From Peptoniphilaceae bacterium (lineage in GTDB: Bacteria; Bacillota; Clostridia; Tissierellales; Peptoniphilaceae), in NCBI GenBank assembly GCA_910589545.1, contig CAJUSY010000009.1, positions 1 through 28,568 on the forward strand: a stretch of 28,568 bases of DNA. The letters are read 5' to 3'. Every line of letters begins with the position of its first letter. Position 1 is the first letter of the stretch. Positions 12,526 through 21,879 of this stretch are shown piece by piece. Below the pieces are notes generated by a model. That model worked only from the letters and a program-made list of their open reading frames with translations. It was not told the DNA's origin and searched no databases. Both the position numbers and the translations under genes were made by a program.

Positions 12526-14928
12526 CTATTTTTTCTTTGAATTTACAACATTAATTAAAATATATGGTAAATTAAAATCTGAAGTATAAGCTATATATTT
12601 ATTCGACCAAATTGGTTTAAACTTATCTTTATAATTTCTTAAGCCTTTAAAATTATATATCTTATTTTGAGTATTGTAAACAATATTTAGAATTTTTTCT
12701 TTCTTCTTTGAATAAATCTTATCTCCAACTTTAGATAACGGTGCCATTCCTAGGTAGAATTTTTCAAAATTATTTTCTTGACCCCATAAAATTAACTTTA
12801 TGAATATAAAATCCATCAAACCATCTTCATTTGATTTATCATATCTCATTAAATCGATAGAAAGTGTCTTATCATCATAAAACGGTTGAAGATTTGCAAA
12901 AGCAAGTAATTTATTGTTTTTGTAAATACATGCTATTTTGGTTCTTTTTAGATAATCTTCGTCAAAAAATCCTAAACTAAATCCCATTTCATTTTTATTT
13001 TCTAACCATTTATCCGAAACAATTTTCATTTGAGATAACAGGTTATCGGTTGGATCTTCAACTTTAAATTCATAATTCCCTTTATCGAAGTTATTAAGAA
13101 CATGTCGCCAAGTTCTATTTTTCTTTCCTACTAAAGAAAATTGAGTTAAGTCTACTGTTGCGTCTTGTCCAACCTTAACGAATCTAAAACCTTGATCACA
13201 GTATAATTCAAGATTTTCTCCATTTATTTCATAAAAACAAACATTCATGTGATATTCATTGCAATAAACTATAAAATCATCAATTGCTTCAACGAAATTT
13301 TCTTTCTTACCTATTGGATCACCTAATACGATAACGCTGTTTTTTACTGGGCGATACATAATCATTACTGTATTTGTCTTGTCAAAATAAACATTTTTAT
13401 CATTCAAATAAACTAAATGACTAAATTCATTTCCACCAAATTCTTCCAAGAATTTATCAATTTTATCAAAATCCTCATCTGTTAAATTTGTAAATGTGAT
13501 CTTCTTAGTTCGTGTATATTGAGCAAGGTAAGATAATATCAGAATAAATAAAACATATAGAAGTATAAATTTCTTGTTTTCAACCAAATAATTTAGAGAA
13601 TATTTTCGATGTGATGTCAAAAAATTTACCTTGCGAACAGTATTGCTAATAAAGATAAATAATACTGTGACAACTGATAATTTACCGATAGTATTTATAA
13701 AATATTTTGGGTTGATTTTTATAGCTTGTTCTGTGAATCCATCTTTCATAATATACATTACAATTCCCAATACTAATGTAATAATAGATTCTTCAATGTC
13801 TAATCCTTTTAATAGTGTTGAAAAAACTGAAACTATTAATACTGCTTCCGCTATATAAAAAGATTTTTTAACTGATTTTTTTATTCCTTGTGAAAGAAGT
13901 ATTAGTAACCCACCTGATGTAAGAGTTATAAATCTAGCCAAAATCACTACATCTTTCTTAACAAATCTCTTTAAAAATTTTATTCTTAATAACATTGATG
14001 GAGTAGCAACACTTAAACATAATATTAGCCCAACGATTAGAGTAAAAATAGACAAAATATTAAATGCGAACTGTTTCTTGTATTGATCAGTATTGTAATT
14101 GTCGTAAATTCTTTTTAATATCATAATTAAAGAAATTATCCATGGAATAACACTACTTACAATTCTGTATATCAATATGGCAATTATTGCAGCTCTAGGT
14201 TCTATCAATTTACATAAAAAGTGTATTTCTATTAAATCCGAAACAACAAATCCATCCTGCATCAAGCTAACTTGCCCAAATACATTTGAAACACAATAAA
14301 TAAGCACCAAAGATGAAAGATTTACATTAGTAAATTGTTTTATCACAAAAACGAAAAGTAACATATTAAATGCTGTAACAACAGTTTCATAAATTACTGA
14401 TAAAACTTTTCTTTTGACACTTATGTTATCCTTTACAACAAAATCTAAATAATATGGAGATTTATTTTTAAAATAAATAACACAAATACCAATAACCAAT
14501 ATTACTAAATAAATCAAAAATAGTGTCCATTCTGGTTTCATTAAAAATATCGTGAATATACTAATTAAAGATAAAGCGATAAAATTAGAAATATTTTTGT
14601 TTAAGTTCTGATCCTTATACTCATCTTCACCAATAAATACTGATTCTATTCCCTTTATCCATACAAATTTTCTTAATGATTCTAGAACCCAAAACTTTTT
14701 TATATCCTTGAAATCAAAATTTTTATTATATAAAAAATAGGAAATTGATGAAATAAGAAATACTAAAAGTCCAAATAAAGCAATTTGTAATTTTTGAGCA
14801 ATACTCAAAAAAATCTTATATTTAAAAATATGATTAGGTGCTATAAAATTGTTCCTTACGATATATAAGACAATAATTGTGAATATTATAGTGTATGTTG
14901 TCCTAATGTATTTTAGTTTTTTATCCAT
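12526..14928 (-). CDS. mprF: MprF-like phosphatidylglycerol lysyltransferase
   Basis: MprF moves lysine (or another amino acid) from aminoacyl-tRNA to phosphatidylglycerol and flips the product outward, lowering the surface charge against cationic peptides. Of 800 residues, about 8-472 hold many membrane helices. The cytoplasmic synthase domain starts near 480, with GGNEFSHLVYLNDK, VIVLGDPIG, FYEINGENLELYCDQGFRFVKVGQDA and RTWRHVLNNFDKGNYEF. The flippase part keeps ILIYRIVSSVIPW, but the usual PGGLG stretch reads as MQDGF, so flipping may differ. I use the ATG at 14928 with GGGGG upstream; an earlier in-frame start would overlap the ABC gene. It lies 10 nt after two ABC half-exporters. Confidence 0.87.
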   Translation of the reverse strand: MDKKLKYIRTTYTIIFTIIVLYIVRNNFIAPNHIFKYKIFLSIAQKLQIALFGLLVFLISSISYFLYNKNFDFKDIKKFWVLESLRKFVWIKGIESVFIGEDEYKDQNLNKNISNFIALSLISIFTIFLMKPEWTLFLIYLVILVIGICVIYFKNKSPYYLDFVVKDNISVKRKVLSVIYETVVTAFNMLLFVFVIKQFTNVNLSSLVLIYCVSNVFGQVSLMQDGFVVSDLIEIHFLCKLIEPRAAIIAILIYRIVSSVIPWIISLIMILKRIYDNYNTDQYKKQFAFNILSIFTLIVGLILCLSVATPSMLLRIKFLKRFVKKDVVILARFITLTSGGLLILLSQGIKKSVKKSFYIAEAVLIVSVFSTLLKGLDIEESIITLVLGIVMYIMKDGFTEQAIKINPKYFINTIGKLSVVTVLFIFISNTVRKVNFLTSHRKYSLNYLVENKKFILLYVLFILILSYLAQYTRTKKITFTNLTDEDFDKIDKFLEEFGGNEFSHLVYLNDKNVYFDKTNTVMIMYRPVKNSVIVLGDPIGKKENFVEAIDDFIVYCNEYHMNVCFYEINGENLELYCDQGFRFVKVGQDATVDLTQFSLVGKKNRTWRHVLNNFDKGNYEFKVEDPTDNLLSQMKIVSDKWLENKNEMGFSLGFFDEDYLKRTKIACIYKNNKLLAFANLQPFYDDKTLSIDLMRYDKSNEDGLMDFIFIKLILWGQENNFEKFYLGMAPLSKVGDKIYSKKKEKILNIVYNTQNKIYNFKGLRNYKDKFKPIWSNKYIAYTSDFNLPYILINVVNSKKK

Positions 14929-14938
14929 TAATCCCCCT

Positions 14939-16678
14939 TTAAATGGATGATTGCTCATCGTACATTTGTTTGTAGAAACCATCTTTTAGTAATAGTTCAT
15001 CATGAGTTCCACTTTCTATTATTTTACCATTGGATAAGGCAAAAATCTTGTCTACATTTCTTATTGTAGATAATCTGTGAGCTACTATCAATGTAGTTCT
15101 TGAATATTTTAATTTTTCTAATGGTTGTTGGATAATTTGCTCTGTTTCAGTATCAATATTCGATGTAGCTTCATCTAAAATTAATATTCTGGGATTTCTA
15201 ATATATGCTCTTGCAAAGGAGATTAATTGTCTTTCTCCTTGTGAAAGATTAGATCCTTTTTCTTTTATAGGTTCATTTAAACCTTTTTTAAGCAATGTAT
15301 AGCATCCTAATTCTTCTAACGCATGTATCACTTCCTCGTCACTATAATCCTTATCTAAAGTGATATTTTCTTTTAATGTAGTTTCAAAAAGGAACGGATC
15401 TTGTAGTACAACCGCAAAGTTTTCTCTCATAATATCTTCATTTAAATTATTGATATTTACCCCATCAATTAAAATTTCACCACTTTTTACATCATAAAAC
15501 TTCAATATTAAATTAAGGATCGTTGATTTTCCACTACCTGTAGTCCCTACAAAAGCTGCACTAGTTGATTTTGGTATTTTAAATGAAATATCCTTCAATA
15601 CATCACTTTTATCATAAGCAAAATAAACATTTTTAAATTCAATATCTCCCTTTAGATCTTCTATCACACCATCTGACTTTTCAATTGTATCTAATTTCAT
15701 TATGTCAAATATGTGACTTGCAGATGCATAAGCTTGTTCCATATCTCCAAATCTTGTAACAATTACACTAACATTCGAAAAAATCTTTGAAGTATAATCG
15801 ATAATTATATAAAGCCCACCAACTGTAACTGGATAGCTTTTGGTTATCTGACCATATCCAAAATAAAATAAAATTATAACTGTTGATAATAAACCAATTA
15901 TATCAATAGCCCTGTATCCTCCATAGCTTCTTAATTTAGTAAGAGCTAAATTATTTCCAAAAATTTCTTTGTTAATTTTATCGAACTTATCTTTTATAGT
16001 TTGCTTGACATTTAAAGCTTGAATTATTTCCATATTATTAATATTTTCATTAATATTTGCGTTTATTTTACTAACCAGATGTCTGATTCTTTTGTTATGT
16101 TTTGCTGATTTATATCTATAGTCATAGAATATTAAGAAAACAAATGGAAACAAAATGAAAAGCATCAAAGACACTTTAATATTTGTCACAACCATCATAA
16201 TATATATTGCAATTATCATTATTGCAGCAGTTGTAATATCTGCCAATATAAGTTGAAACATTATCTTTAATCTCATAGTATCATTCGTAATCCTTGATAC
16301 GATACTTCCTGCTGCCAGATTATCAAAGTATTCTATAGGTAATACATTGATATGTTTATAAATATCATTTTGTACAAAATATGTTACGTTATTTGCTGCC
16401 AATTCAAAATAAATCATACTCAAGTTACTGAAAATTCCACACGCAACGTAAATCACCAAATAAATAGTCAAGTATTTAATAATTGATGAAAAATTTCCAA
16501 CTATATTATTCTTTGCTACAAATTCATTTAATACAAATCCTATTACAATCGGCCCAAGTATTTCCATTGCAGTTCGTAGTAAAGAGAATACAAAACCAAT
16601 GATTAATTCTTTTGATTGATTCATAGAATACATTTTTAGTTTTTCTGATACAAATTTATTTCTTAATTTACTCTTCAT
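14939..16678 (-). CDS. Half-ABC exporter, catalytic-Walker-B subunit
   Basis: It has an N-terminal six-helix type I exporter domain (about 1-330) and an ATPase domain with Walker A GTTGSGKS (378-385), Walker B ILILDE (Asp502, Glu503) and the H-loop His534. The signature is LSQGE (478-482) instead of LSGGQ. A true catalytic Glu paired with an odd signature is the mark of the TM288/BmrD-type half of heterodimeric exporters. It overlaps the partner gene by 11 nt and is followed after 10 nt by the mprF-like gene. The substrate is unknown: drugs, lipids or peptides are all possible. Confidence 0.9.
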   Translation of the reverse strand: MKSKLRNKFVSEKLKMYSMNQSKELIIGFVFSLLRTAMEILGPIVIGFVLNEFVAKNNIVGNFSSIIKYLTIYLVIYVACGIFSNLSMIYFELAANNVTYFVQNDIYKHINVLPIEYFDNLAAGSIVSRITNDTMRLKIMFQLILADITTAAIMIIAIYIMMVVTNIKVSLMLFILFPFVFLIFYDYRYKSAKHNKRIRHLVSKINANINENINNMEIIQALNVKQTIKDKFDKINKEIFGNNLALTKLRSYGGYRAIDIIGLLSTVIILFYFGYGQITKSYPVTVGGLYIIIDYTSKIFSNVSVIVTRFGDMEQAYASASHIFDIMKLDTIEKSDGVIEDLKGDIEFKNVYFAYDKSDVLKDISFKIPKSTSAAFVGTTGSGKSTILNLILKFYDVKSGEILIDGVNINNLNEDIMRENFAVVLQDPFLFETTLKENITLDKDYSDEEVIHALEELGCYTLLKKGLNEPIKEKGSNLSQGERQLISFARAYIRNPRILILDEATSNIDTETEQIIQQPLEKLKYSRTTLIVAHRLSTIRNVDKIFALSNGKIIESGTHDELLLKDGFYKQMYDEQSSI

Positions 16679-18395
16679 ATCTACCTCTTACTAATTGAAT
16701 GTTATATTGGTTGTAATACCACTGTTTATTTTTCATCAATTCTTCATGAGTGCCCATTTCACTTATTCTACCATCTTGCAGCACAACTATTAAATCAAAA
16801 TCATCAATTTGATTTAATCTATGAGTTGATAAAATAACTGTTTTGTGAAGCTTTTTTAATTCTCTTAATATGTTTTTCTCTGTTTGTGTGTCTAATGCAC
16901 TTAAGCAGTCGTCAAGAACCACTAAATTAGAATCTTTTAGTAAAGCTCTTGCTAAAGAAATTCTTTGTTTTTGTCCTCCTGATAAAGATAGCCCATTTTC
17001 CCCACATAATGTATCAAAACTATCTGGGAAATTCACTATATCTTTATAAATATCCGCACTTTTTGACACGTTTATAATTTCTTCATCAGTTGCATCTATT
17101 TTTGATAACTTTATATTATTCTTAATTGTATCAGAAAAAATCATGCTTTTTTGAGATACGTAAGCCATGTTTTCCCTTGCCGATTCTAAATTTATCAAAT
17201 TAGTGTATTTATCGTTTATTTTAAACTCATCTTGTCTTGGATATAAGAATAATAATTGCTTAAGAATAGTAGACTTACCTGATCCTGTTTTCCCAACAAT
17301 AGCCACTCTCATGTTTTTTCTAACTTCAAATGAAATATCTTTAAGTGCGTATCCTTTTGTATAAGGATATTTGAAACTGTAATTTTCAAGTTTGATACTT
17401 TTAATATCATGGACCTCTTTATAATCGTAGTTTAAATCCAATTCATCTTCATAGCCTAAAATATTGTCAATTCTATCCATTGATGCATCTGCTTGCTGAT
17501 ATACATTTATGAAGTTTCCTAATGCATACATTGGCCAAATCAACATATTTAAATAATAAGTGAATGACACTAATTGTCCGACAGAGATTTGATTTTTACT
17601 AATCAGAACAGTTCCATACCCAATCGCTATAACAAAAGTTATGGCTGGAATTATCCTTTGAAAAGGAGCCATCAAGGCTCTATATTTCACTACATCCATG
17701 TTTTTTTGAACTAACATTTTGGATCTATTTTTAAATGAAAAATATCTTGAATCTTTAATTCCAAAAACCCTGATTATTCTAATACCTTCAACATCTTCTA
17801 AGACACTGTTATTTAATTTGTCAAATGTAGATTGTACTATAGAATATTTTTCGTGGATTTTCTTTCCTATTTTTAAACATAGAAATGCCAAAATTGGTAA
17901 TGGTATTATTGAAACCAGTGTAAGACGAAAATCTACTACTACCATCATTATGATTATAATGAATAACGGAAAAACAGTAGAATCGAAAAATGTAAGTGTC
18001 CCAAATCCCATCAAATCACTTAGACTATTTACATCTCCAGTAGCTCTGTTCATAAGTTCTCCGGTTTTGAAAGTTTGAAAATATTTCATGGATTCGTTTA
18101 AGTATTTATCCATAAGTCTATTTCTAGTTACATAGTCTATTTCATTTGATGCTCTGAATGTGTAATAACACCATCCCATTGCAAAAAAATATTTAATTCC
18201 TATTACTAAAACATCAATTAAAAGTATAATTAAAAAAGGTTTTAATTCTATCGAATTATTTAATACTCTATCGGTTAATTTCCCTGTTATATATGGAGGA
18301 ATTAATCCTACCAGGTCACTTAATAAAAGAAATGTAATAGCAAGAATTAATTTGTTTTTGTAATATTTTAGAAACCAATAAAATTTCTTGTACAT
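16668..18395 (-). CDS. Half-ABC exporter, degenerate-Walker-B subunit
   Basis: Six membrane helices (about 1-310) are followed by an ATPase domain with Walker A GKTGSGKS (368-375), a normal LSGGQ (471-475) and H-loop His525. Walker B ends in LVVLDD, so Asp496 stands where the catalytic Glu should be. This is the TM287/BmrC-type partner. With the next gene it would form a dimer with one working and one non-working ATP site. The ATG at 18395 has AAGGAGG, but only 15 nt separate it from the thrS terminator, so I see no room for a normal promoter between them. Confidence 0.9.
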   Translation of the reverse strand: MYKKFYWFLKYYKNKLILAITFLLLSDLVGLIPPYITGKLTDRVLNNSIELKPFLIILLIDVLVIGIKYFFAMGWCYYTFRASNEIDYVTRNRLMDKYLNESMKYFQTFKTGELMNRATGDVNSLSDLMGFGTLTFFDSTVFPLFIIIIMMVVVDFRLTLVSIIPLPILAFLCLKIGKKIHEKYSIVQSTFDKLNNSVLEDVEGIRIIRVFGIKDSRYFSFKNRSKMLVQKNMDVVKYRALMAPFQRIIPAITFVIAIGYGTVLISKNQISVGQLVSFTYYLNMLIWPMYALGNFINVYQQADASMDRIDNILGYEDELDLNYDYKEVHDIKSIKLENYSFKYPYTKGYALKDISFEVRKNMRVAIVGKTGSGKSTILKQLLFLYPRQDEFKINDKYTNLINLESARENMAYVSQKSMIFSDTIKNNIKLSKIDATDEEIINVSKSADIYKDIVNFPDSFDTLCGENGLSLSGGQKQRISLARALLKDSNLVVLDDCLSALDTQTEKNILRELKKLHKTVILSTHRLNQIDDFDLIVVLQDGRISEMGTHEELMKNKQWYYNQYNIQLVRGRYEE

Positions 18396-18409
18396 TTTAC
18401 CTCCTTATT

Positions 18410-18444
18410 AAAAATTTGCTCTGAAAAATTCAGAGCAAATTTTT
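18410..18444 (-). terminator. Terminator after thrS
   Basis: A 15-bp perfect inverted repeat (18430-18444 with 18410-18424, 5-nt loop) ends in five T on the minus strand and starts 30 nt after the thrS stop. The ribosome-binding site of the ABC operon follows within a few bases, so the ABC genes depend on read-through or on a promoter I cannot see. Confidence 0.85.
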
Positions 18445-18473
18445 ATATTGTAAAATAAGCTTTATTTATAGAA

Positions 18474-20378
18474 TTATTTTCTATTTTGATATTCATCTAC
18501 TAATTCATCAATAAATTCATCAGTATTCTTAGATCCTACATCACCAAGATCTCTTTTTCTTACTGATACCTCATTGTTATCAATTTCATTTTGTCCAATT
18601 ATTAATGAATAGTTCACTTTCTTCAATTGAGATTCCCTGATCTTAAGACCGATTTTTTCACTTCTATCATCGACTTTCACTCTCAATCCACGTGCTTTCA
18701 TTTTTTGTTGTAATTCATACGCATAATCATTGAATTTATCGCTAATAGGAAGAATTTCTACTTGAATTGGTGATAACCATAATGGGAATTTTCCGGCATA
18801 GTGTTCGATTAATATTCCCATAAATCTTTCTTCACTACCTAAAATTGCTCTATGAATCATTGCTGGACGTTTTTTAGATCCATCACTTGCGATATAAGTC
18901 ATATCGAATCTTTCTGGCATTTGGAAATCTAATTGAATAGTTCCACATTGCCAAGTTCTGCCAATTGCATCTTCCAAATGGAAATCTATTTTAGGGCCGT
19001 AGAATGCCCCATCGCCTTCATTAATTTTATATGGAAGGCCTTTGTGTTCCAATGCATTCTTAAGTGAATTGATTGCTAAATCCCAATCTTCATCTGATCC
19101 CATTGAATCTTCTGGACGAGTCGACAATTCAACTTCATATTTAAAACCAAACTTAGAATAAATATAATCACAGAAATCAATAATCTTAGTTACTTCTTCT
19201 TCTATTTGTTCAGGTAAACAGAATACATGTGCATCATCTTGTACGAAAGTTCTAACTCTGAATAAGCCATGCAATGCCCCTGATAATTCATGGCGGTGAA
19301 CTTGACCAAGTTCTGCAACTTTAATTGGAAGCTCTCTGTAGCTGTGCAATTCATCTTTGTAAATTAAAATTGATCCTGGACAGTTCATTGGTTTTATTGC
19401 ATAATCATCGCCATCTATTTGAGTGAAATACATATTTTCTTTGTAGTGATCCCAGTGACCTGATTGATGCCATAAATCTTCGTTCAAAATCAATGGAGTT
19501 TTGATTTGACCATATCCTCTATCTAAAAGTTGTTCTTTCAAGAATTTTTCTAGTTCATTTAACACAACCATTCCATTTGGATGGAAGAATGGGAAACCCG
19601 GTCCTTCTTCTTGAATTGAGAATAGACCCATTTCTTTACCAATTTTTCTGTGATCTCTTTTCTTAGCTTCTTCCATTCTTTCTAAATATTCGTCTAATAA
19701 TTTTTTCTTAGGGAATGAAATTCCGTAAATTCTTTGAAGCATCTTGTTATTTTCATCACCTCTCCAGTATGCACCGGCAATTGATAATAACTTGAATGCT
19801 TTAATATTTTTCACTTCTAATAAATGAGGTCCTCTACACAAATCAACGAAGTCTCCCATTTCATACAATGTAATTGTAGCATCTTCATCAAGATTTTCTA
19901 TTAAGTCAACTTTATAATCTTGACCTTCTTTCTTAAATCTTTCCAATGCTTCTTCTCTTGAAATTTCAACCCTTACTAATTTAGGATTTTCTTTAACTAT
20001 TTTTTTCATTTCAGCTTCGATTTTTTCTAAATCTTCTGGTACGAATTTATGATCTGTATCTAAATCATAATAGAATCCAGAATCAATTGATGGTCCAATT
20101 GCAAATTTTGTATTTGGATACAATCTTTGAATAGCATAAGCCATTAAGTGAGATGAAGTATGCCAGAAAACTTGCTTTCCTTCTTCATCATCAAATTTTA
20201 CGAATTGAACTTCACAATCTGATTTAATAGTTTCCATTAATCCCATTATTTTACCATCTACAACTGCTCCGACACAATCTCTTGCTAATCCTTCAGAAAT
20301 TGATTTGCAAACATCTAATAAACTTATTTCTTCATCAAATTCTTTTACGGATCCATCTTTTAATTTTACTTCAAACAT
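18474..20378 (-). CDS. thrS: Threonyl-tRNA synthetase
   Basis: It attaches threonine to tRNA-Thr in the cytoplasm. The 634 residues show the full layout: TGS domain (about 1-60); editing domain with HTSSH (73-77) and CRGPH (181-185), whose His/Cys residues clear mischarged serine; class II catalytic core (about 245-530) with zinc ligands Cys333 and His384 and a third His in AMIHRAI; and an anticodon-binding end (about 535-634). The ATG at 20378 follows AGGAGG. A T-box leader directly upstream lets uncharged tRNA-Thr switch the gene on. A terminator follows. Confidence 0.98.
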   Translation of the reverse strand: MFEVKLKDGSVKEFDEEISLLDVCKSISEGLARDCVGAVVDGKIMGLMETIKSDCEVQFVKFDDEEGKQVFWHTSSHLMAYAIQRLYPNTKFAIGPSIDSGFYYDLDTDHKFVPEDLEKIEAEMKKIVKENPKLVRVEISREEALERFKKEGQDYKVDLIENLDEDATITLYEMGDFVDLCRGPHLLEVKNIKAFKLLSIAGAYWRGDENNKMLQRIYGISFPKKKLLDEYLERMEEAKKRDHRKIGKEMGLFSIQEEGPGFPFFHPNGMVVLNELEKFLKEQLLDRGYGQIKTPLILNEDLWHQSGHWDHYKENMYFTQIDGDDYAIKPMNCPGSILIYKDELHSYRELPIKVAELGQVHRHELSGALHGLFRVRTFVQDDAHVFCLPEQIEEEVTKIIDFCDYIYSKFGFKYEVELSTRPEDSMGSDEDWDLAINSLKNALEHKGLPYKINEGDGAFYGPKIDFHLEDAIGRTWQCGTIQLDFQMPERFDMTYIASDGSKKRPAMIHRAILGSEERFMGILIEHYAGKFPLWLSPIQVEILPISDKFNDYAYELQQKMKARGLRVKVDDRSEKIGLKIRESQLKKVNYSLIIGQNEIDNNEVSVRKRDLGDVGSKNTDEFIDELVDEYQNRK

Positions 20379-20392
20379 AAATACCTCCTAAT

Positions 20393-20566
20393 AAAAAAGA
20401 GACCCTCATCCCGATAGGGACAAGTGTCTCGTGGTTCCACCCTAATTTTTTCTCATTTGACAATAGGCTCCAAATTAGTATTCAGCATACTGATATCTTA
20501 AGTAAAATTTCAGCCTAAGTTTTACTCTCTCTGAAAGTTCTTATATGCCTACTGGGATTTTTCATC
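20393..20566 (-). ncRNA. T-box leader of thrS
   Basis: The 192-nt gap between hisS and thrS is a T-box riboswitch. The conserved T-box AGGGTGGAACCACGAG is at 20428-20443. Stem I carries AGAGAG (about 20526-20532) and a GCTGAAA distal loop. A candidate threonine specifier ACU is at 20477-20479 in the context GAATACTAA. A terminator (GAGAC at 20426-20430, GTCTC at 20399-20403, followed by six T) competes with the antiterminator. Uncharged tRNA-Thr binding would allow thrS transcription. Confidence 0.93.
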
Positions 20567-20570
20567 GCCT

Positions 20571-21866
20571 TTATTTTAACTTTTCAATAATTTGGTTAAG
20601 TTCTAATAATTCTTGATTACCATTTTCCATATTTCGTAAAGTGAATTTATTTTGCTCAACTTCATCTTGTCCTATTATTATAACATATTTTACGGATAAT
20701 TTGTCAGCATAATTAAATTTCTTTTTTAATTTATCATCTTCAAGATAACTCATACATCTTACAGAATAACTTCTCAAATCATTCATCAACTTCACTGCAT
20801 TTTTTTCATAACCTTTCATAGGAATAATGATGCAATCAAAGTTAGTTTGTTGTCCTTTAACCAAATTTAATTCTTGAAGTTGATAGAATAATCTAGTTAA
20901 GCCGATACTCATTCCTACTCCAGGCAACTTGCTTTTAGTAAAATTATTCGCTAGACTATCATATCTTCCTCCAGAACAAATAGATCCGATTTCACGATAT
21001 TCCTTAAAAAATGTTTCAAATACTGAACCTGTATAGTAATCAAGTCCTCTAGTTATAGACAAATTTATTTTAATATTATCTGGACTAACTCCCAAAGATA
21101 AAATATCGTCATATACAAATTTCAATTCTTCAAGCCCACAAACAAATAATTCATTATCTATATTCAATGATTCAAGTTTTTCGATTATTTCTTGGTTAGT
21201 TCCATCTATTTGTAAGAAACTTAAAATCGAATCAATTTTTTCATCACCCAAGTTAATTTTCGATAATTCTTCTTTTACATTATCTATTCCTATTTTATCT
21301 AATTTGTCAATTATTCTCAAACATGATTCAAAGTCCTCAATACCTAAATCAGAGAAATATCCATTCAATAATTTTCTGTTATTAAATTGAAATTCAAAGT
21401 CTGGAACATCTATGGATTTTAAAGCTTCATACATACAATTTACTATTTCCGCATCATTATATAAGCTCAATTTTTCATTTCCTATGATGTCTATATCGCA
21501 TTGATAAAATTCTTTATATCTTCCTTTTTGATTTCTTTCTCCTCTATACACCTTAGCTATTTGATATCTTCTAAATGGGAATGCTAAGTCTTGCATGTAC
21601 ATTGAAACGTATTTTGCGAGTGGCACAGTTAAGTCAAATCTCAATCCTTGATTTTTCTTACTACTATCAATTCTATACACTTGCTTACTTGTTTCTCCTC
21701 CACCTTTAGATAGCAAAACGTCTAATTTTTCTATAGCAGGTGTATCGATTGAAAAAAATGCATTTTTAATAAAAACATCTTCTATTCTTCTTTTAATTGT
21801 ATCGAACACCATTTGGTCTTCAGGAAGAAGTTCCATCATTCCCGGTAATGTAGATGGTTGAACCAT
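20571..21866 (-). CDS. hisS: Histidyl-tRNA synthetase
   Basis: This class II synthetase charges tRNA-His. Motif 1 and 2 regions are clear: LRFDLTVPLAKYV, then FRRYQIAKVYRGERNQKGRYKEFYQCDIDIIG. The histidine-specific GLDYYTGSVFE and SGGRYDSL follow, and the C-terminal anticodon-binding domain starts near residue 330 (CIIIPM). The 431-residue length is normal. The ATG at 21866 has AGGAGG. It follows the GNAT/DUF6873-like gene by 13 nt and runs directly into the thrS T-box without a terminator. I find no promoter of its own. Confidence 0.95.
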   Translation of the reverse strand: MVQPSTLPGMMELLPEDQMVFDTIKRRIEDVFIKNAFFSIDTPAIEKLDVLLSKGGGETSKQVYRIDSSKKNQGLRFDLTVPLAKYVSMYMQDLAFPFRRYQIAKVYRGERNQKGRYKEFYQCDIDIIGNEKLSLYNDAEIVNCMYEALKSIDVPDFEFQFNNRKLLNGYFSDLGIEDFESCLRIIDKLDKIGIDNVKEELSKINLGDEKIDSILSFLQIDGTNQEIIEKLESLNIDNELFVCGLEELKFVYDDILSLGVSPDNIKINLSITRGLDYYTGSVFETFFKEYREIGSICSGGRYDSLANNFTKSKLPGVGMSIGLTRLFYQLQELNLVKGQQTNFDCIIIPMKGYEKNAVKLMNDLRSYSVRCMSYLEDDKLKKKFNYADKLSVKYVIIIGQDEVEQNKFTLRNMENGNQELLELNQIIEKLK

Positions 21867-21879
21867 AATTGACCTCCTA

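Noticed and set aside
14929..14982. Longer mprF-like start at 14982
   Set aside because: It overlaps the upstream ABC gene and has no good ribosome-binding site; the ATG at 14928 has GGGGG before it.
20399..20570. Repeated hairpins before thrS as a repeat array or CRISPR
   Set aside because: There is no regular repeat-spacer pattern; the conserved T-box sequence explains the structure.
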